Below, one piece after another: positions 1 through 9,392 of a stretch of 64,000 bases of DNA. Origin of the DNA: Bacteroidia bacterium (GTDB lineage Bacteria; Bacteroidota; Bacteroidia; NS11-12g; UBA955); the NCBI GenBank assembly GCA_030158725.1, contig JAOASJ010000127.1, forward strand, positions 35,511-99,510. The letters run 5' to 3'. Each line of letters opens with the position of its first letter. Position 1 is the first letter of the stretch. The position numbers and the translations under genes are program-made. The notes under the pieces are model-generated. The model did not search any database. It had not been told where the DNA came from and was given only the letters and a program-made list of their open reading frames with translations.

Positions 1-26
1 GTCGGACACTAAAAAATATTTAATCA

Positions 27-809
27 ATGAATAAGCAATATACATTTATACTTTTTCTATTGGTTTCTGTTCTTCAATTAAATGCTCAGAAAGTACGCTA
101 TAACACCAGTTTTAGAAATTACAGAGTATCAGTTGGCGCAGGATTAGGATACAGTCCAATCATGTTACTTAATGCAGCCCCTTTTAATTACAAACCTTGG
201 GAAGCGGCCAAGCCGAGTTTAAAATTGGAATTGACACCTTCGCCTAAATTTAGCTTTAATTTTGGCATACAAAGAGAACATTACAATTATGGAATTTCCC
301 CATTGATAGAATACACAAGTTTGGGTAGAGGTTATACCGATTATAAGGAAGTAAACTTAGGTGTTAAATTTACTCAGATAGCGTATACATTCGATTTGAG
401 AAATTACACCACTTATTCGGGTTATTTAGCACCCTTTGGACGTTATGTTATGTGGGGTTTTTCAATTAATAAGGGTCGTTACAAAACGGATAATTTTTCT
501 TTCAGTTATGAAGATGAATTAAATGGACTAGTGACTGTCAATGTTCCTAATGACAAATTCAAGACGAGTTCAGATGTTGGTATCCGTTTCGGTATGGGTA
601 AGAAACGATATAATGGTAAAAAATTAAAGACCTTTTTCGAATACCAATTAATTTTAGATGCTAAGGTTGGAGACTTTGGCAGTGGGCTTGAAGAAAGTTA
701 TTTAAGCTCTTATGGTGGTTCAAAACGGGTGGCTTATGAAACCGGAATGCGCATCAGTCAATCAAACTCAATTTTTCAATTTAATGTAATTTATGGCTTC
801 TCATTTTAA
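27..809 (+). CDS. Putative outer-membrane beta-barrel protein
   Basis: A 260-residue protein with a clear signal peptide (hydrophobic core in residues 5-20, ending LQLNAQ). The rest is rich in alternating aromatic and polar residues, and it ends in phenylalanine (YGFSF), as outer-membrane barrels usually do. No enzyme motif is visible. The stop overlaps the next gene by 17 bases, so the two are probably translated together and may act as a barrel plus lipoprotein pair at the cell surface. The upstream context lies outside the window. The exact family is not recognised; barrel topology is inferred from composition and the C-terminal residue. Confidence 0.6.
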   Translation: MNKQYTFILFLLVSVLQLNAQKVRYNTSFRNYRVSVGAGLGYSPIMLLNAAPFNYKPWEAAKPSLKLELTPSPKFSFNFGIQREHYNYGISPLIEYTSLGRGYTDYKEVNLGVKFTQIAYTFDLRNYTTYSGYLAPFGRYVMWGFSINKGRYKTDNFSFSYEDELNGLVTVNVPNDKFKTSSDVGIRFGMGKKRYNGKKLKTFFEYQLILDAKVGDFGSGLEESYLSSYGGSKRVAYETGMRISQSNSIFQFNVIYGFSF

Positions 810-1320
810 ACTTATAGCTTTCGGTTTGTTGTTGTTTTTGACTGCTTGTAGTGAGCATATTTTTGAAGACGACATTAGCAAAGCTGACATTCAAATATCG
901 GCAGGAACAGCGATTTCAAATTCCAAAGTAAATAGCTTGTATTCTGAGTTTTTAAATTGGGATTCACTTGATTTTGAATTTGCCTACAAAGAGCCAAATA
1001 CGGAATATTCGAAAGGCCCGTATGTTTTTATTTGCAAACAAAACACGCCAAATGACACCATTAAAATTGGTATCAATCCGGTGAATTATAATGTGAAAGA
1101 TGGTTATTACTTATTGGCTTCAGTTTCTGGATCAGCTAACCGATACAATGGCTCTAACTTAAGTTTTGATGCACAAAACACAAATAAAATGTTTTACAGA
1201 CAATTAAATTCAACAGAAGGTGAACTGTATGTAGATTGTTATGTTTTTTCTCAAATCAGAACTCCAAATCCCAACCAGTTTAGAAGATGGATACGTGGCA
1301 GATTTGTAATACCGCGTTAA
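793..1320 (+). CDS. Small lipoprotein of unknown function
   Basis: A 175-residue protein. The N-terminus is a lipoprotein signal peptide with lipobox LTAC, so cysteine 19 should be lipidated. After it comes SEHIFEDD, an acidic stretch close to the lipidated cysteine of the kind linked to surface export of Bacteroidota lipoproteins (inference). The body looks like a beta-rich fold with no recognisable catalytic motif. It starts inside the end of the preceding outer-membrane protein gene, which suggests coupled translation. It ends 3 bases before the convergent dapA stop. Function unknown. Confidence 0.6.
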   Translation: MASHFKLIAFGLLLFLTACSEHIFEDDISKADIQISAGTAISNSKVNSLYSEFLNWDSLDFEFAYKEPNTEYSKGPYVFICKQNTPNDTIKIGINPVNYNVKDGYYLLASVSGSANRYNGSNLSFDAQNTNKMFYRQLNSTEGELYVDCYVFSQIRTPNPNQFRRWIRGRFVIPR

Positions 1321-1323
1321 GGT

Positions 1324-2208
1324 TTATTTAAGCATTGCATTCAGCAATTGCTGACGCACGTTGTCACTTACATCATGCAAAGGCATACGCACGGTTGTAT
1401 CGCAAATATTTAATGCTTTAAGAATAACTTTAATTCCACCTGGGCTACCATCTGCAAAAATAACATTCATTGAATCTAGTAACTTGTAATGCAATTCACG
1501 AGCAGCTTCAAATTTACTTTCCAAAGCCAACTGAATTAAAGTGCTAAATTCTTTAGGATAAGCATTTGCAATTACACTGATAACACCATCCATACCCATG
1601 GAAATGAAAGGAAGGGTAAAAGCATCATCACCACTAATAACAGAAAAATTAGCAGGTTTGTGTTTGATGATTTCCATGCATTGTGAAAAATTTCCACTCG
1701 CTTCTTTGGTACCTAAAATATTTTGGTGTTCTGCCAATTCTAAAGTTGCTTCAACACCAACATTGCTTCCGGTTCTACCTGGTACATTGTAAAGTATGAT
1801 AGGCAAAGGAGAAGCATCTGCAAGGTATTTGTAATGTTGTACTATGCCTTTTTGATTTGGTTTGTTGTAATATGGACTCACACTTAATACTGCAGAAATG
1901 CCATCGAAATCTTGGTTTTTAAGTGTTTCAGCAACTTCTAAAGTATTGTTTCCACCAACACCAAGAACTAAAGGTAATTTACCATTGTTTTCAGTTCTAA
2001 TACAATCGAGAATAGCCTGTTTTTCAGCCTTGCTAACAGTGGTGCTTTCACCTGTTGTACCAAGTATAACTAGGTAGTTGGTGCCACCATCTATTTGATG
2101 TCTTACCAATTTTTTTAGAGCATCAAAATTAATGCTGTAGTCGTTATTGAAAGGAGTTACTAATGCAACGCCGGTGCCTCTGAATTGTTGTGAAATTGAA
2201 TGTGCCAT
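1324..2208 (-). CDS. dapA: 4-hydroxy-tetrahydrodipicolinate synthase
   Basis: Class I aldolase that condenses pyruvate with aspartate semialdehyde, the first committed step to diaminopimelate and lysine. The 294-residue length is normal for the family. Visible motifs are GTTGES (about residues 50-55, the substrate loop), the tyrosine of LYNVPGRTG (Tyr140) and the Schiff-base lysine in LGTKEASGN (Lys168). It lies 6 bases downstream of a DUF6913-like gene on the same strand and is probably transcribed from the promoter at 2751-2782. Confidence 0.96.
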   Translation of the reverse strand: MAHSISQQFRGTGVALVTPFNNDYSINFDALKKLVRHQIDGGTNYLVILGTTGESTTVSKAEKQAILDCIRTENNGKLPLVLGVGGNNTLEVAETLKNQDFDGISAVLSVSPYYNKPNQKGIVQHYKYLADASPLPIILYNVPGRTGSNVGVEATLELAEHQNILGTKEASGNFSQCMEIIKHKPANFSVISGDDAFTLPFISMGMDGVISVIANAYPKEFSTLIQLALESKFEAARELHYKLLDSMNVIFADGSPGGIKVILKALNICDTTVRMPLHDVSDNVRQQLLNAMLK

Positions 2209-2214
2209 GTTTTT

Positions 2215-2733
2215 TTATATAATTTTACGCAAATAACGACCTGTTTCTATTAGGTAGTTTTCGCAAGGGTTTGCCCCATTAGGTTTAATTGATATTTCGT
2301 AAAAATTAGTGTCATTTTGGTCTAGAAAAGGACCAATTCTAAATTTTGATTTTGTAAAGGTTGCAATGGTTTTTAAAAAGTCATTTTCTGTTAAACAACC
2401 ATTGATAAATAAATCGAAGGGTTGGTTTAAAAGGTCTTTTAAATTTTTGCTTTTAGGAACACCAAAGAAATTAAAATCTGCTTTGCAGCATAGTTTGTGA
2501 AGTTCATTTGGCTGCATGTCAGGACTCAGTTTCTTAATGGGATGAAAACTCAAGAAGGTTATGTTTTTACCACTTTTGCGAAGTTCATGTCCAAATACTT
2601 TTAATTCTTCGATGTCTGTTCTGCTTTGACTGGCATCCCAAATTAAGAGAACGCTTTGTACCTGATCATAAGGCATAACGCTTCTAGCAATTTTTAACTG
2701 CTTAGATTTTTTGATGAGTGCTGCAGGTTTCAA
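2215..2733 (-). CDS. DUF6913-like conserved Bacteroidota protein
   Basis: A 172-residue soluble protein. It resembles the DUF6913 family often found beside dapA in this phylum: a lysine-rich N-terminus, a Rossmann-like SVLLIWD strand, then FDLFINGCL and a C-terminal NYLIETGRYLRKI helix. The frame opens after a TAA with no ATG until residue 20. The first usable start is TTG at 2733, and it sits about 18 bases downstream of a good promoter (-33 TTTG, 20-base spacer, -7 TAATTTTG). This makes TTG the likely start. Biochemical role unknown; the link with lysine and diaminopimelate synthesis is positional only. Confidence 0.65.
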   Translation of the reverse strand: MKPAALIKKSKQLKIARSVMPYDQVQSVLLIWDASQSRTDIEELKVFGHELRKSGKNITFLSFHPIKKLSPDMQPNELHKLCCKADFNFFGVPKSKNLKDLLNQPFDLFINGCLTENDFLKTIATFTKSKFRIGPFLDQNDTNFYEISIKPNGANPCENYLIETGRYLRKII

Positions 2734-2750
2734 TGTTTTAAATGAAAATT

Positions 2751-2782
2751 CAAAATTACTACTATTTTAGCCAAGTGCCAAA
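2751..2782 (-). promoter_or_regulatory. Promoter for the DUF6913-like gene and dapA
   Basis: Read on the minus strand, TTTG (2782-2779) is followed by a 20-base spacer and TAATTTTG (2758-2751). This matches the Bacteroidota consensus TTTG-N19-21-TAnnTTTG. The implied transcript start, about position 2745, leaves a leader of roughly 12 bases before the TTG start at 2733. Confidence 0.65.
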
Positions 2783-2799
2783 GAGTCTGTTATTTGAAT

Positions 2800-3726
2800 T
2801 TAATCGTTGTAAATTTTAACGAGATGTTTTTCGCCTTCGATGGCTAATGAAGTTTTAGGAAAAACAGATTTGGCTTCTTCAAGTAAGGGTCCAAGATGGT
2901 CGTAACGCGAGGAGAAATGACCTATTATCAAATGTCCAGCATTGGCTAGCTTCGCAACCTTGGCAGCTTGTTCAGCGGTACTATGAAAGTACATTTCAGC
3001 ACGGTCTTCCAAGTTTCTCATATAGGTAGCTTCATGGTAAAGCAAATTGCAATTTTTAACGTATTCAGAAATACTTGGATCAAAAATGGTATCAGAACAA
3101 TATCCGTATGATTTTGGTGCAGGAGGGTCAAAGGTTAAAGCTTCATTCAGAATAATTTCCCCTTTATCGTTGGTGAAGTTTTCTCCTAATTTAATTTTCT
3201 TGTAGTCGTTAACTGGAATATTGAGTTCTTTAGCGCGTTCAATATTTAAATTGCGTTCTTTCTTTTTTTCTGAAATAAGAAATCCCGTACAATGAATTCT
3301 ATGTTTTAAAGGAAAAGTCTTTATTTCAAATGCATCCGTCTCGTATACTTTTTCAAATTTTTCCATACTAGTGGATATGAAAATTAATTCAAATTTGAGA
3401 GACATTCCACCGTGTTCTATTTGTAGTTCTATTATTTCTTTTAGTCCAGGAGGGCCAATTAAACTAAGGCTTTGGGTTCTGCCCATAAGGCTCATGGTAG
3501 AGATTAAACCGATTAATCCAAAATAGTGGTCACCATGTAAATGGCTAATGCAAATGGTGTTGATACCAGTATGTCTTATGCCGTATTTTATCATTTGAGA
3601 TTGTGTGCCTTCCCCACAATCTATTAGGATTTTCTCACTTTCGAGTTTTAAAATTTGTGCACTTGGGTGGCGCTCTCTTGTCGGAGTAGCGCTGCTAGAT
3701 CCAAGGATATACAATTCCGGATTCAT
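2800..3726 (-). CDS. rnz: Ribonuclease Z (tRNA 3' endonuclease)
   Basis: Metallo-beta-lactamase-fold endonuclease that removes 3' trailers from tRNA precursors. From the ATG at 3726 it is 308 residues, the usual length. The conserved N-terminus is LYILGSSSATPT. The metal-binding HxHxDH motif is SHLHGDH (His62, His64, Asp66, His67), with later ligands in GYCSDT, LLYHEATY and IGHFSSRY. The reading frame can be extended 15 residues to a TTG at 3771, but that extension is not part of the family. It is divergent from the SDR gene at 3801. Confidence 0.92.
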   Translation of the reverse strand: MNPELYILGSSSATPTRERHPSAQILKLESEKILIDCGEGTQSQMIKYGIRHTGINTICISHLHGDHYFGLIGLISTMSLMGRTQSLSLIGPPGLKEIIELQIEHGGMSLKFELIFISTSMEKFEKVYETDAFEIKTFPLKHRIHCTGFLISEKKKERNLNIERAKELNIPVNDYKKIKLGENFTNDKGEIILNEALTFDPPAPKSYGYCSDTIFDPSISEYVKNCNLLYHEATYMRNLEDRAEMYFHSTAEQAAKVAKLANAGHLIIGHFSSRYDHLGPLLEEAKSVFPKTSLAIEGEKHLVKIYND

Positions 3727-3782
3727 GTTTTCTCTCCACGATAATACAATAAATTTGCCTCTAGCCCCCAAAAAGATTTACC

Positions 3783-3790
3783 TATTTTTG
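3783..3790 (+). promoter_or_regulatory. Candidate -7 box upstream of the SDR operon
   Basis: TATTTTTG matches the TAnnTTTG box and ends 10 bases before the ATG at 3801. The nearest upstream TTTG (3754-3757) is 25 bases away, longer than usual, so support rests mainly on the -7 match and its position. Confidence 0.35.
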
Positions 3791-3800
3791 CAATTAATTT

Positions 3801-4565
3801 ATGAATACCAGATATGCGTTAATAACCGGAGCAAGTTCAGGCATTGGAAAAGCTTGTGCAGTGATTTTGGCTCAAAATGGATATGGTCTGATTTTAACCG
3901 GTCGCAGAGAAGACCGTTTAGAAGAAGTAAAAAGCGAAATTGAATCAAAGTATCAAGTACCATGTAAAGTGGCTGTTTTTGATGTTAGAAATAGAACAGA
4001 AGTTGAAGAATTTGTACAGTCATTAGAAAGTCCTTGGAATCAAATAAGTGTTTTGATTAACAATGCTGGTTTAGCAATGGGTTTGTCATCTATCGAAGAT
4101 GGCGATTTTAGACATTGGGACACTATGATTGATACCAATATTAAAGGGTTGTTATATGTCACTAAAAATGTTGTTCCATTGCTTATTAAAAATGGGAATG
4201 GTCACATTATAAATGTTGGCAGCATTGCGGGAAAAGAAGTTTATGCCAATGGCAATGTATACTGTGCAACCAAACATGCCGTAGACGCTTTGAATAGAAG
4301 CATGCGCTTAGATTTAAGCAAATACCCAATCAAGGTATCAGCGATTCATCCGGGTGCCGTAGAAACTGAATTTTCTTTGGTGCGGTTTGAAGGTGATGCA
4401 GAGAGGGCTGCAACAGTTTACAAAGGGTTTGAAAATTTGGTTGCAGAAGATGTTGCCGAAGCTGTTTGGTTTATGTTGAATAGACCTGAACACGTAAACA
4501 TCAATGAAATGACGATTATGCCTACTGCTCAGCCGATGGCAGGTGTTATACATAGAAAAGCTTAA
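3801..4565 (+). CDS. SDR-family NAD(P)-dependent oxidoreductase (YdfG-like)
   Basis: A classical short-chain dehydrogenase of 254 residues. The cofactor loop is TGASSGIGKA near the N-terminus, followed by GRREDRL at the end of the second strand, whose arginines suggest NADP preference. The NNAG motif, the catalytic serine in NVGSIAG and the YCATK Tyr-Lys pair are all present. The best general match is the YdfG group (3-hydroxy acid or serine dehydrogenases), but the substrate cannot be read from the sequence. It is the first gene of a tight run through 9327. Confidence 0.85.
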   Translation: MNTRYALITGASSGIGKACAVILAQNGYGLILTGRREDRLEEVKSEIESKYQVPCKVAVFDVRNRTEVEEFVQSLESPWNQISVLINNAGLAMGLSSIEDGDFRHWDTMIDTNIKGLLYVTKNVVPLLIKNGNGHIINVGSIAGKEVYANGNVYCATKHAVDALNRSMRLDLSKYPIKVSAIHPGAVETEFSLVRFEGDAERAATVYKGFENLVAEDVAEAVWFMLNRPEHVNINEMTIMPTAQPMAGVIHRKA

Positions 4566-4575
4566 GCACAAAATA

Positions 4576-5475
4576 TTGAATAAGAATTTAAGCGTTCACT
4601 TTGCACTTTTCACCGTATCATTTATCTATGCTATAACGTTTAGTTTGGTAAAGGATATTATGCCTTTTTACCTGCAAGGATTTGGATTTATTGTACTCAG
4701 GGTATCTGGTGCTGCATTTTTATTTTTGATTGCCTCGCTGGCCATTAAAAGTGAAAAGATAGATTGGAAAGCACACGGGCTAAGAATATTTGCTTGCAGT
4801 GTTTTTGGCGTAGCAGCCAATATGTTAATGTTTTTTAAAGGACTTGAGATTACTACACCAATCAATGGTGCCGTCTTAATGTTGGCAACACCCATTTTCG
4901 TATTGATATTAAATGTTGTGATTAATAAACAGAAATTGTTGTTAGCACAGTTGCTTGGGGTTTTATTGGCAAGTGTTGGTTGTCTGGTTTTAATGGCTGG
5001 ACGAACATTCAGCTTTTCAGGTGAGACTTTGCCAGGAGATGTTTTAATTATTTTAAATGCAATTTCTTATGCAGCTTACTTGGTTTCAGCCAAGAAATTA
5101 TTGGCACATTACCACACCTTAACGGTATCGAAATACACCTTTTTAATTGGAGCCATTTTGGTATTCCCATTTGGAATAGGCGAATTAAGTGAAGCAAAAT
5201 TTGCACTGATGGATGCAAAAATCATTATCGAGATATTATTTATTATTGTCTTTACAACCTTTGTCACGTATTTGTTAAATGCCTGGGCAATTGTAAAAGC
5301 AGGGCCAACCTTGGTAGGGGCTTATATTTACTTACAACCAATATTAGCGGCGATTATAGCAGTGCTTCTTAAAAAAGATGAACTCAGCATGCACAAAATA
5401 TTAGCAATTATGTTGATTTTTGCAGGCGTATTCATCACATCAACAAAAATACAATGGTACAAATCAAAAGCATGA
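4576..5475 (+). CDS. EamA/DMT-family membrane transporter
   Basis: A hydrophobic protein of about 300 residues with roughly ten membrane segments in two EamA repeats, typical of drug/metabolite transporters. Family members in this phylum begin with a short KNL-x-H-x-ALF motif directly after the initiator. Here that places the start at TTG 4576 (then NKNLSVHFALF), 10 bases after the SDR stop. A longer version from GTG 4543 would overlap the SDR gene by 23 bases. The substrate is unknown. It overlaps yicC by 22 bases at its 3' end. Confidence 0.8.
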   Translation: MNKNLSVHFALFTVSFIYAITFSLVKDIMPFYLQGFGFIVLRVSGAAFLFLIASLAIKSEKIDWKAHGLRIFACSVFGVAANMLMFFKGLEITTPINGAVLMLATPIFVLILNVVINKQKLLLAQLLGVLLASVGCLVLMAGRTFSFSGETLPGDVLIILNAISYAAYLVSAKKLLAHYHTLTVSKYTFLIGAILVFPFGIGELSEAKFALMDAKIIIEILFIIVFTTFVTYLLNAWAIVKAGPTLVGAYIYLQPILAAIIAVLLKKDELSMHKILAIMLIFAGVFITSTKIQWYKSKA

Positions 5476-6338
5476 CAGGTTTCGGTTCATACGAAATCGA
5501 AAACGAACAATGGAAACTTAAGACTGAAATCAAATCATTAAACAATAAATTTTTTGATTTAAATCTTCGTTTGCCAAAATCTTTTAAAGATAAAGATATA
5601 GAGCTTCGACAAGTGCTTAGCAATAAAATTAACAGAGGCTCGGTTTCTGTTCAAATCATTGCAGAAAAAAAGAACGGCACTTCGCTTAACGACAACTTAA
5701 GTTTGAATTTGCCTTTGGCAAAATCGTTTTACGAAAAGATTCAAACCTTAGCGTCTGAACTTAATATTCAAAGCAATGATTTAATGAATACCATTATTGC
5801 ATTTCCAGATGTAATTAAATACGAAGAGAATGTGTCAACAGAAGAAGATTGGATGATGGTGAAATCGAGTGTTGATGAAGCTTTTGAACGTTTTGATGCT
5901 TTTAGATTACAAGAAGGAAAGACCATTGGTTTGTATTTGATTGCTTGCGTAGACAAAATTCGCAATTATGTAAAAACGGTTGAGTTGGAAGAAATTCCAA
6001 GAAGAGAGAGTATTAAAGGAAAACTATTGCAGTCGCTTAACGACAATAAAGAAGATGTGAGTGTTGACCAAAACCGCTTTGAACAAGAAATTATATACTA
6101 TTTGGAGAAATACGATATTGCAGAAGAGAAAAGCAGATTGTACCACCATTTAGATTTTTTTATTGAGTGTTTAGAAAAAGATGCCAATGGTAAAAAGCTC
6201 AACTTTATTGCCCAAGAAATGGGTAGAGAAATCAATACCATGGGAAGCAAAGCGTATTATTTCCCAATTCAACAAGCTGTTGTTTTGATGAAAGAAGAGC
6301 TTGAAAAAATCAAAGAGCAATTGCTCAACGTTTTATAA
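5454..6338 (+). CDS. yicC: YicC/YloC-family endoribonuclease
   Basis: A 294-residue protein with the hallmark N-terminal KSMTGFG motif, the central EGKTIG helix and the C-terminal DFFIECLEKDANGKKLNFIAQEMGREINT region (shown here only to identify the DUF1732 domain; key residues are the acidic ones in the MGREINT segment). Characterised relatives are metal-dependent endoribonucleases involved in RNA turnover and stationary-phase fitness. It starts inside the end of the transporter gene, so translation is probably coupled. In many genomes yicC precedes guanylate kinase; that gene is not adjacent here. Confidence 0.88.
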   Translation: MVQIKSMTGFGSYEIENEQWKLKTEIKSLNNKFFDLNLRLPKSFKDKDIELRQVLSNKINRGSVSVQIIAEKKNGTSLNDNLSLNLPLAKSFYEKIQTLASELNIQSNDLMNTIIAFPDVIKYEENVSTEEDWMMVKSSVDEAFERFDAFRLQEGKTIGLYLIACVDKIRNYVKTVELEEIPRRESIKGKLLQSLNDNKEDVSVDQNRFEQEIIYYLEKYDIAEEKSRLYHHLDFFIECLEKDANGKKLNFIAQEMGREINTMGSKAYYFPIQQAVVLMKEELEKIKEQLLNVL

Positions 6339-6345
6339 TTGATTG

Positions 6346-7992
6346 ATGACAACAGAAAAGCCTGAAATTCAAAATTCAAAAAGCATTGCCTTAAGGCCTT
6401 TGATTTTTGCATTGGTCTTATCTGTTGGATTGTTTTCAGGAATGAATATCAATAAGGAGAAAAAGGATAAATTTTCTCAAATATTTGATATCATAAACAA
6501 CGATTACGTTGACAGCACACGTATTGACTTATTGGAAGAAAATGCAATTGATTATTTGCTTTCGCAACTTGATCCTCACAGTGCCTATATACCCGCTCAA
6601 CTTAGTGAAATAAATGACCGTCAAATTCGCGGTAATTATTTGGGATTGGGCATAGAATACATTCAATTTAGCGACACTTTATTTGTGTTTAATACCAGCG
6701 AAGGTGGACCTGCTGAAAAAGCCGGTATTAAGGCGGGTGACCGTTTGTTGTTTGCCGGAAATGTGAAGCTAACCGATTCAATGAGCAGTACTGAATTACA
6801 AGAAGCAATTCAAGGGGACGGAAGAAGCAAATTAAAACTTAAAATATACAGGCGCAGCAACAACAAGTATTTAGACTTTGTTGTAGCAAGAGAGAATATT
6901 GTAATGAATAGTTCCGAAGTGTTTTATATGGTCAATAAAACTTTAGGATATATAAGACTTGAGCGTTTTAGCAGCAATACACATTCAGAATTTTTGAAAG
7001 CTATGAATGCCTTGAAAGAGGCAGGAATGAAAGATTTGCTTTTGGATTTGCGCAACAACGGAGGAGGCCTATTAAGTGAAGCTTCTGCTATTGCAAATGA
7101 GTTTCTGCAAAAAGATGAAGTTATTTCATATACTTTCGGATACCATAGGAATAAGAATTACTATCGTGCTGATGGTAATGGAGGATTTAAAGATGGTAAA
7201 TTGGTTTTGTTAATCAACCACAATACAGCATCTGCTAGTGAGATTTTAGCAGGCGCCTTGCAAGACAACGATAGAGCTGTAATTATTGGAAATAGGTCTT
7301 TTGGTAAAGGTTTGGTTCAAGAGCCATTTCGCTTATCAGATGGAGCCATGTTGCGCTTAACGATCGCAAGGTATTACACGCCGAGTGGCAGAAGCATTCA
7401 AAAAGCGTATACAAAAGACATAGAAAAATACAGAAATGAAATCTATGCCCGCGATCAAAATAAGGATACTTTAAATCCCAATTTAGATTCAACAATTAAG
7501 AAAGAATTTTTTAGTAAAAACGGGAGGTTGTTAACTTCAGGTGGAGGCATAAGACCAGACGTCATTTTGCGAGATACTATAGCCGATAGCACGGAGATTG
7601 AGATGTTGATGCCAGGATTATTTTACAGCCGAATATTTGATATTTATGTTTTGGATTACATGTCAGAAATATTAAAAAAGGAAAGTAAATTAGTGCTCAA
7701 TGAGATTCGTTTTCAGAATGAATTTAATATATCACAATCTGATGTCATAAGATTTATAGCAGTGGCTCAAAAGATTCCATATTTACGCGATTTAAAGTAT
7801 TCTGCAAAAACAGCAGACATTATTCGCAAGCATTTAAAAGCTGCTTTGGCGTATAGATTATTTGGAGAAAAAGGAAAATCTAGAATTATAAACCGCGAGG
7901 AAGGTGTTTTCTCGAAAAGTATTGAGGTTTTAAAGAAATATACCCAAATCTTAAATATTAGCAATCAGAAAATGCGTAGGTTTGACTATTAA
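6346..7992 (+). CDS. S41-family C-terminal processing protease
   Basis: A tail-specific serine protease, about 548 residues from the ATG at 6346 (a TTG directly before it at 6343 is also in frame). An N-terminal membrane anchor or signal (about residues 17-34) places it in the periplasm. Next are a PDZ domain (GLGIEYIQFSD to about residue 190, with GPAEKAGIKAGD) and the S41 catalytic core. The catalytic dyad is Ser296 in NTASASEIL and Lys321 in SFGKGLVQ, spaced 25 residues apart as in CtpA. A C-terminal helical region of about 150 residues follows. It lies 7 bases after yicC. Physiological substrates are unknown. Confidence 0.9.
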   Translation: MTTEKPEIQNSKSIALRPLIFALVLSVGLFSGMNINKEKKDKFSQIFDIINNDYVDSTRIDLLEENAIDYLLSQLDPHSAYIPAQLSEINDRQIRGNYLGLGIEYIQFSDTLFVFNTSEGGPAEKAGIKAGDRLLFAGNVKLTDSMSSTELQEAIQGDGRSKLKLKIYRRSNNKYLDFVVARENIVMNSSEVFYMVNKTLGYIRLERFSSNTHSEFLKAMNALKEAGMKDLLLDLRNNGGGLLSEASAIANEFLQKDEVISYTFGYHRNKNYYRADGNGGFKDGKLVLLINHNTASASEILAGALQDNDRAVIIGNRSFGKGLVQEPFRLSDGAMLRLTIARYYTPSGRSIQKAYTKDIEKYRNEIYARDQNKDTLNPNLDSTIKKEFFSKNGRLLTSGGGIRPDVILRDTIADSTEIEMLMPGLFYSRIFDIYVLDYMSEILKKESKLVLNEIRFQNEFNISQSDVIRFIAVAQKIPYLRDLKYSAKTADIIRKHLKAALAYRLFGEKGKSRIINREEGVFSKSIEVLKKYTQILNISNQKMRRFDY

Positions 7993-7995
7993 TTT

Positions 7996-9327
7996 ATGTT
8001 TCAATCAGTAACTTCACTTATTCCCATCATGATGCGTATTGCTTTCATGGTGGCATTTATTTTAATTTTTGATTTTTACGCCTACCAAGCAGTTAAAACT
8101 TTGACAACAGATTCAAGTCAGGGTTTAAAAAGAGGAATTCGCATTGCTTATTGGGTGGTGAATATTTCTTTTTATATCATGGCGCTTTTGGCTATGGGAG
8201 GATTCTTAGTGCATGCTCCGCGATTTATTTACGTTTTTGTAACAGGATTTTTTGCCGCTTTGTTTTTTGCAAAAATCTTAATGATTATTCCTTTGTTAAT
8301 GGAAGATTTGTATAGAATTTTTCATAAGATTACTTCTCTTTTTGCACCACAAATTGCAAAGCCAGAGGAAAAAGGTGGGGCTAATCTGGTTTCAAGAAAA
8401 ACCTTTATTTCTCAAGTTAGCGCAGGTATTGGCTTGTTAACTTTTTCTGGTTTGGGATACGGAATCGTTAAAGGTGCCCACGACTATAAAATCCATAGAA
8501 AAGATGTTTCATTAAAGAATTTACCTTCAGGATTTAAAGGTTTAAAAATTGGTCATTTAAGCGATATACATTCAGGCAGTTTTTGGGATAAAAAAGCGGT
8601 TGAAAGAGGGGTTGAAATGTTGATGAAAGAAAAGCCAGATATTATTTTCTTTACAGGTGATTTGGTAAATAGTTTGTCTGATGAGATGAACGAAAGCTAT
8701 ATCGAAATATTTAGTAGAGTAAAGGCACCAATGGGTGTGTTTAGTATCTTGGGAAACCATGATTATGGCGATTACCATCAATGGCCTGACCGCGATACTA
8801 TGGGTGTAGGCAACCATGCGCAATCAGACAAATCGCATATGTCGCCAATGCAGTTGGCCAACTTAGAACAATTAATTCAAATTCATAAAAGAATGGGTTG
8901 GGATTTGTTGATGAATGAAAATAGAATATTAGAACGTGGCACTGATAAAATTGCTTTAATTGGTGTTGAGAATTATGGAGCAAAGGGCCGTTTTGCCCGC
9001 TATGGCGTTTTATCAAAAGCCTATGCAGGAACTGAAGAAATGCCGGTTAAATTGTTGTTGTCTCACGACCCTAGTCACTGGGAGGCTCAAGTGCTTAAGA
9101 AATATTCAGACATCAATTTAACATTCTCTGGTCATACCCACGGTGCTCAATTCGGTATAGAAACTGCAGGATTCAAATGGAGTCCGATTAAGTATATGTA
9201 TAAACAATGGGCTGGTTTATACCAAGACGGAGAACAATATATTTATGTAAACAGAGGCTTCGGTTATTTGGGTTATCCAGGTAGATTGGGTATCAGACCT
9301 GAAATTGGCATTGTGACCTTGGTTTAA
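7996..9327 (+). CDS. Membrane-anchored metallophosphoesterase (YkuE/YaeI-like)
   Basis: A 443-residue protein with three or four N-terminal membrane helices (about residues 8-30, 48-68, 75-100 and 135-155), followed by a calcineurin-like phosphoesterase domain. The five metal-binding blocks are visible: LSDIHSG, FTGDLVNS, LGNHDYG, LLSHDPS and FSGHTHGAQ. Relatives act on lipid-linked or nucleotide phosphates at the membrane; YaeI-type enzymes hydrolyse UDP-diacylglucosamine analogues, but the substrate here is not known. It lies 3 bases after the protease gene and is the last gene of this run. Confidence 0.85.
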   Translation: MFQSVTSLIPIMMRIAFMVAFILIFDFYAYQAVKTLTTDSSQGLKRGIRIAYWVVNISFYIMALLAMGGFLVHAPRFIYVFVTGFFAALFFAKILMIIPLLMEDLYRIFHKITSLFAPQIAKPEEKGGANLVSRKTFISQVSAGIGLLTFSGLGYGIVKGAHDYKIHRKDVSLKNLPSGFKGLKIGHLSDIHSGSFWDKKAVERGVEMLMKEKPDIIFFTGDLVNSLSDEMNESYIEIFSRVKAPMGVFSILGNHDYGDYHQWPDRDTMGVGNHAQSDKSHMSPMQLANLEQLIQIHKRMGWDLLMNENRILERGTDKIALIGVENYGAKGRFARYGVLSKAYAGTEEMPVKLLLSHDPSHWEAQVLKKYSDINLTFSGHTHGAQFGIETAGFKWSPIKYMYKQWAGLYQDGEQYIYVNRGFGYLGYPGRLGIRPEIGIVTLV

Positions 9328-9392
9328 TTGACACCAAACTCGATTTTTTTATTATACCATAAGTTGTATTATTGTAATACAAGTTTATTTTG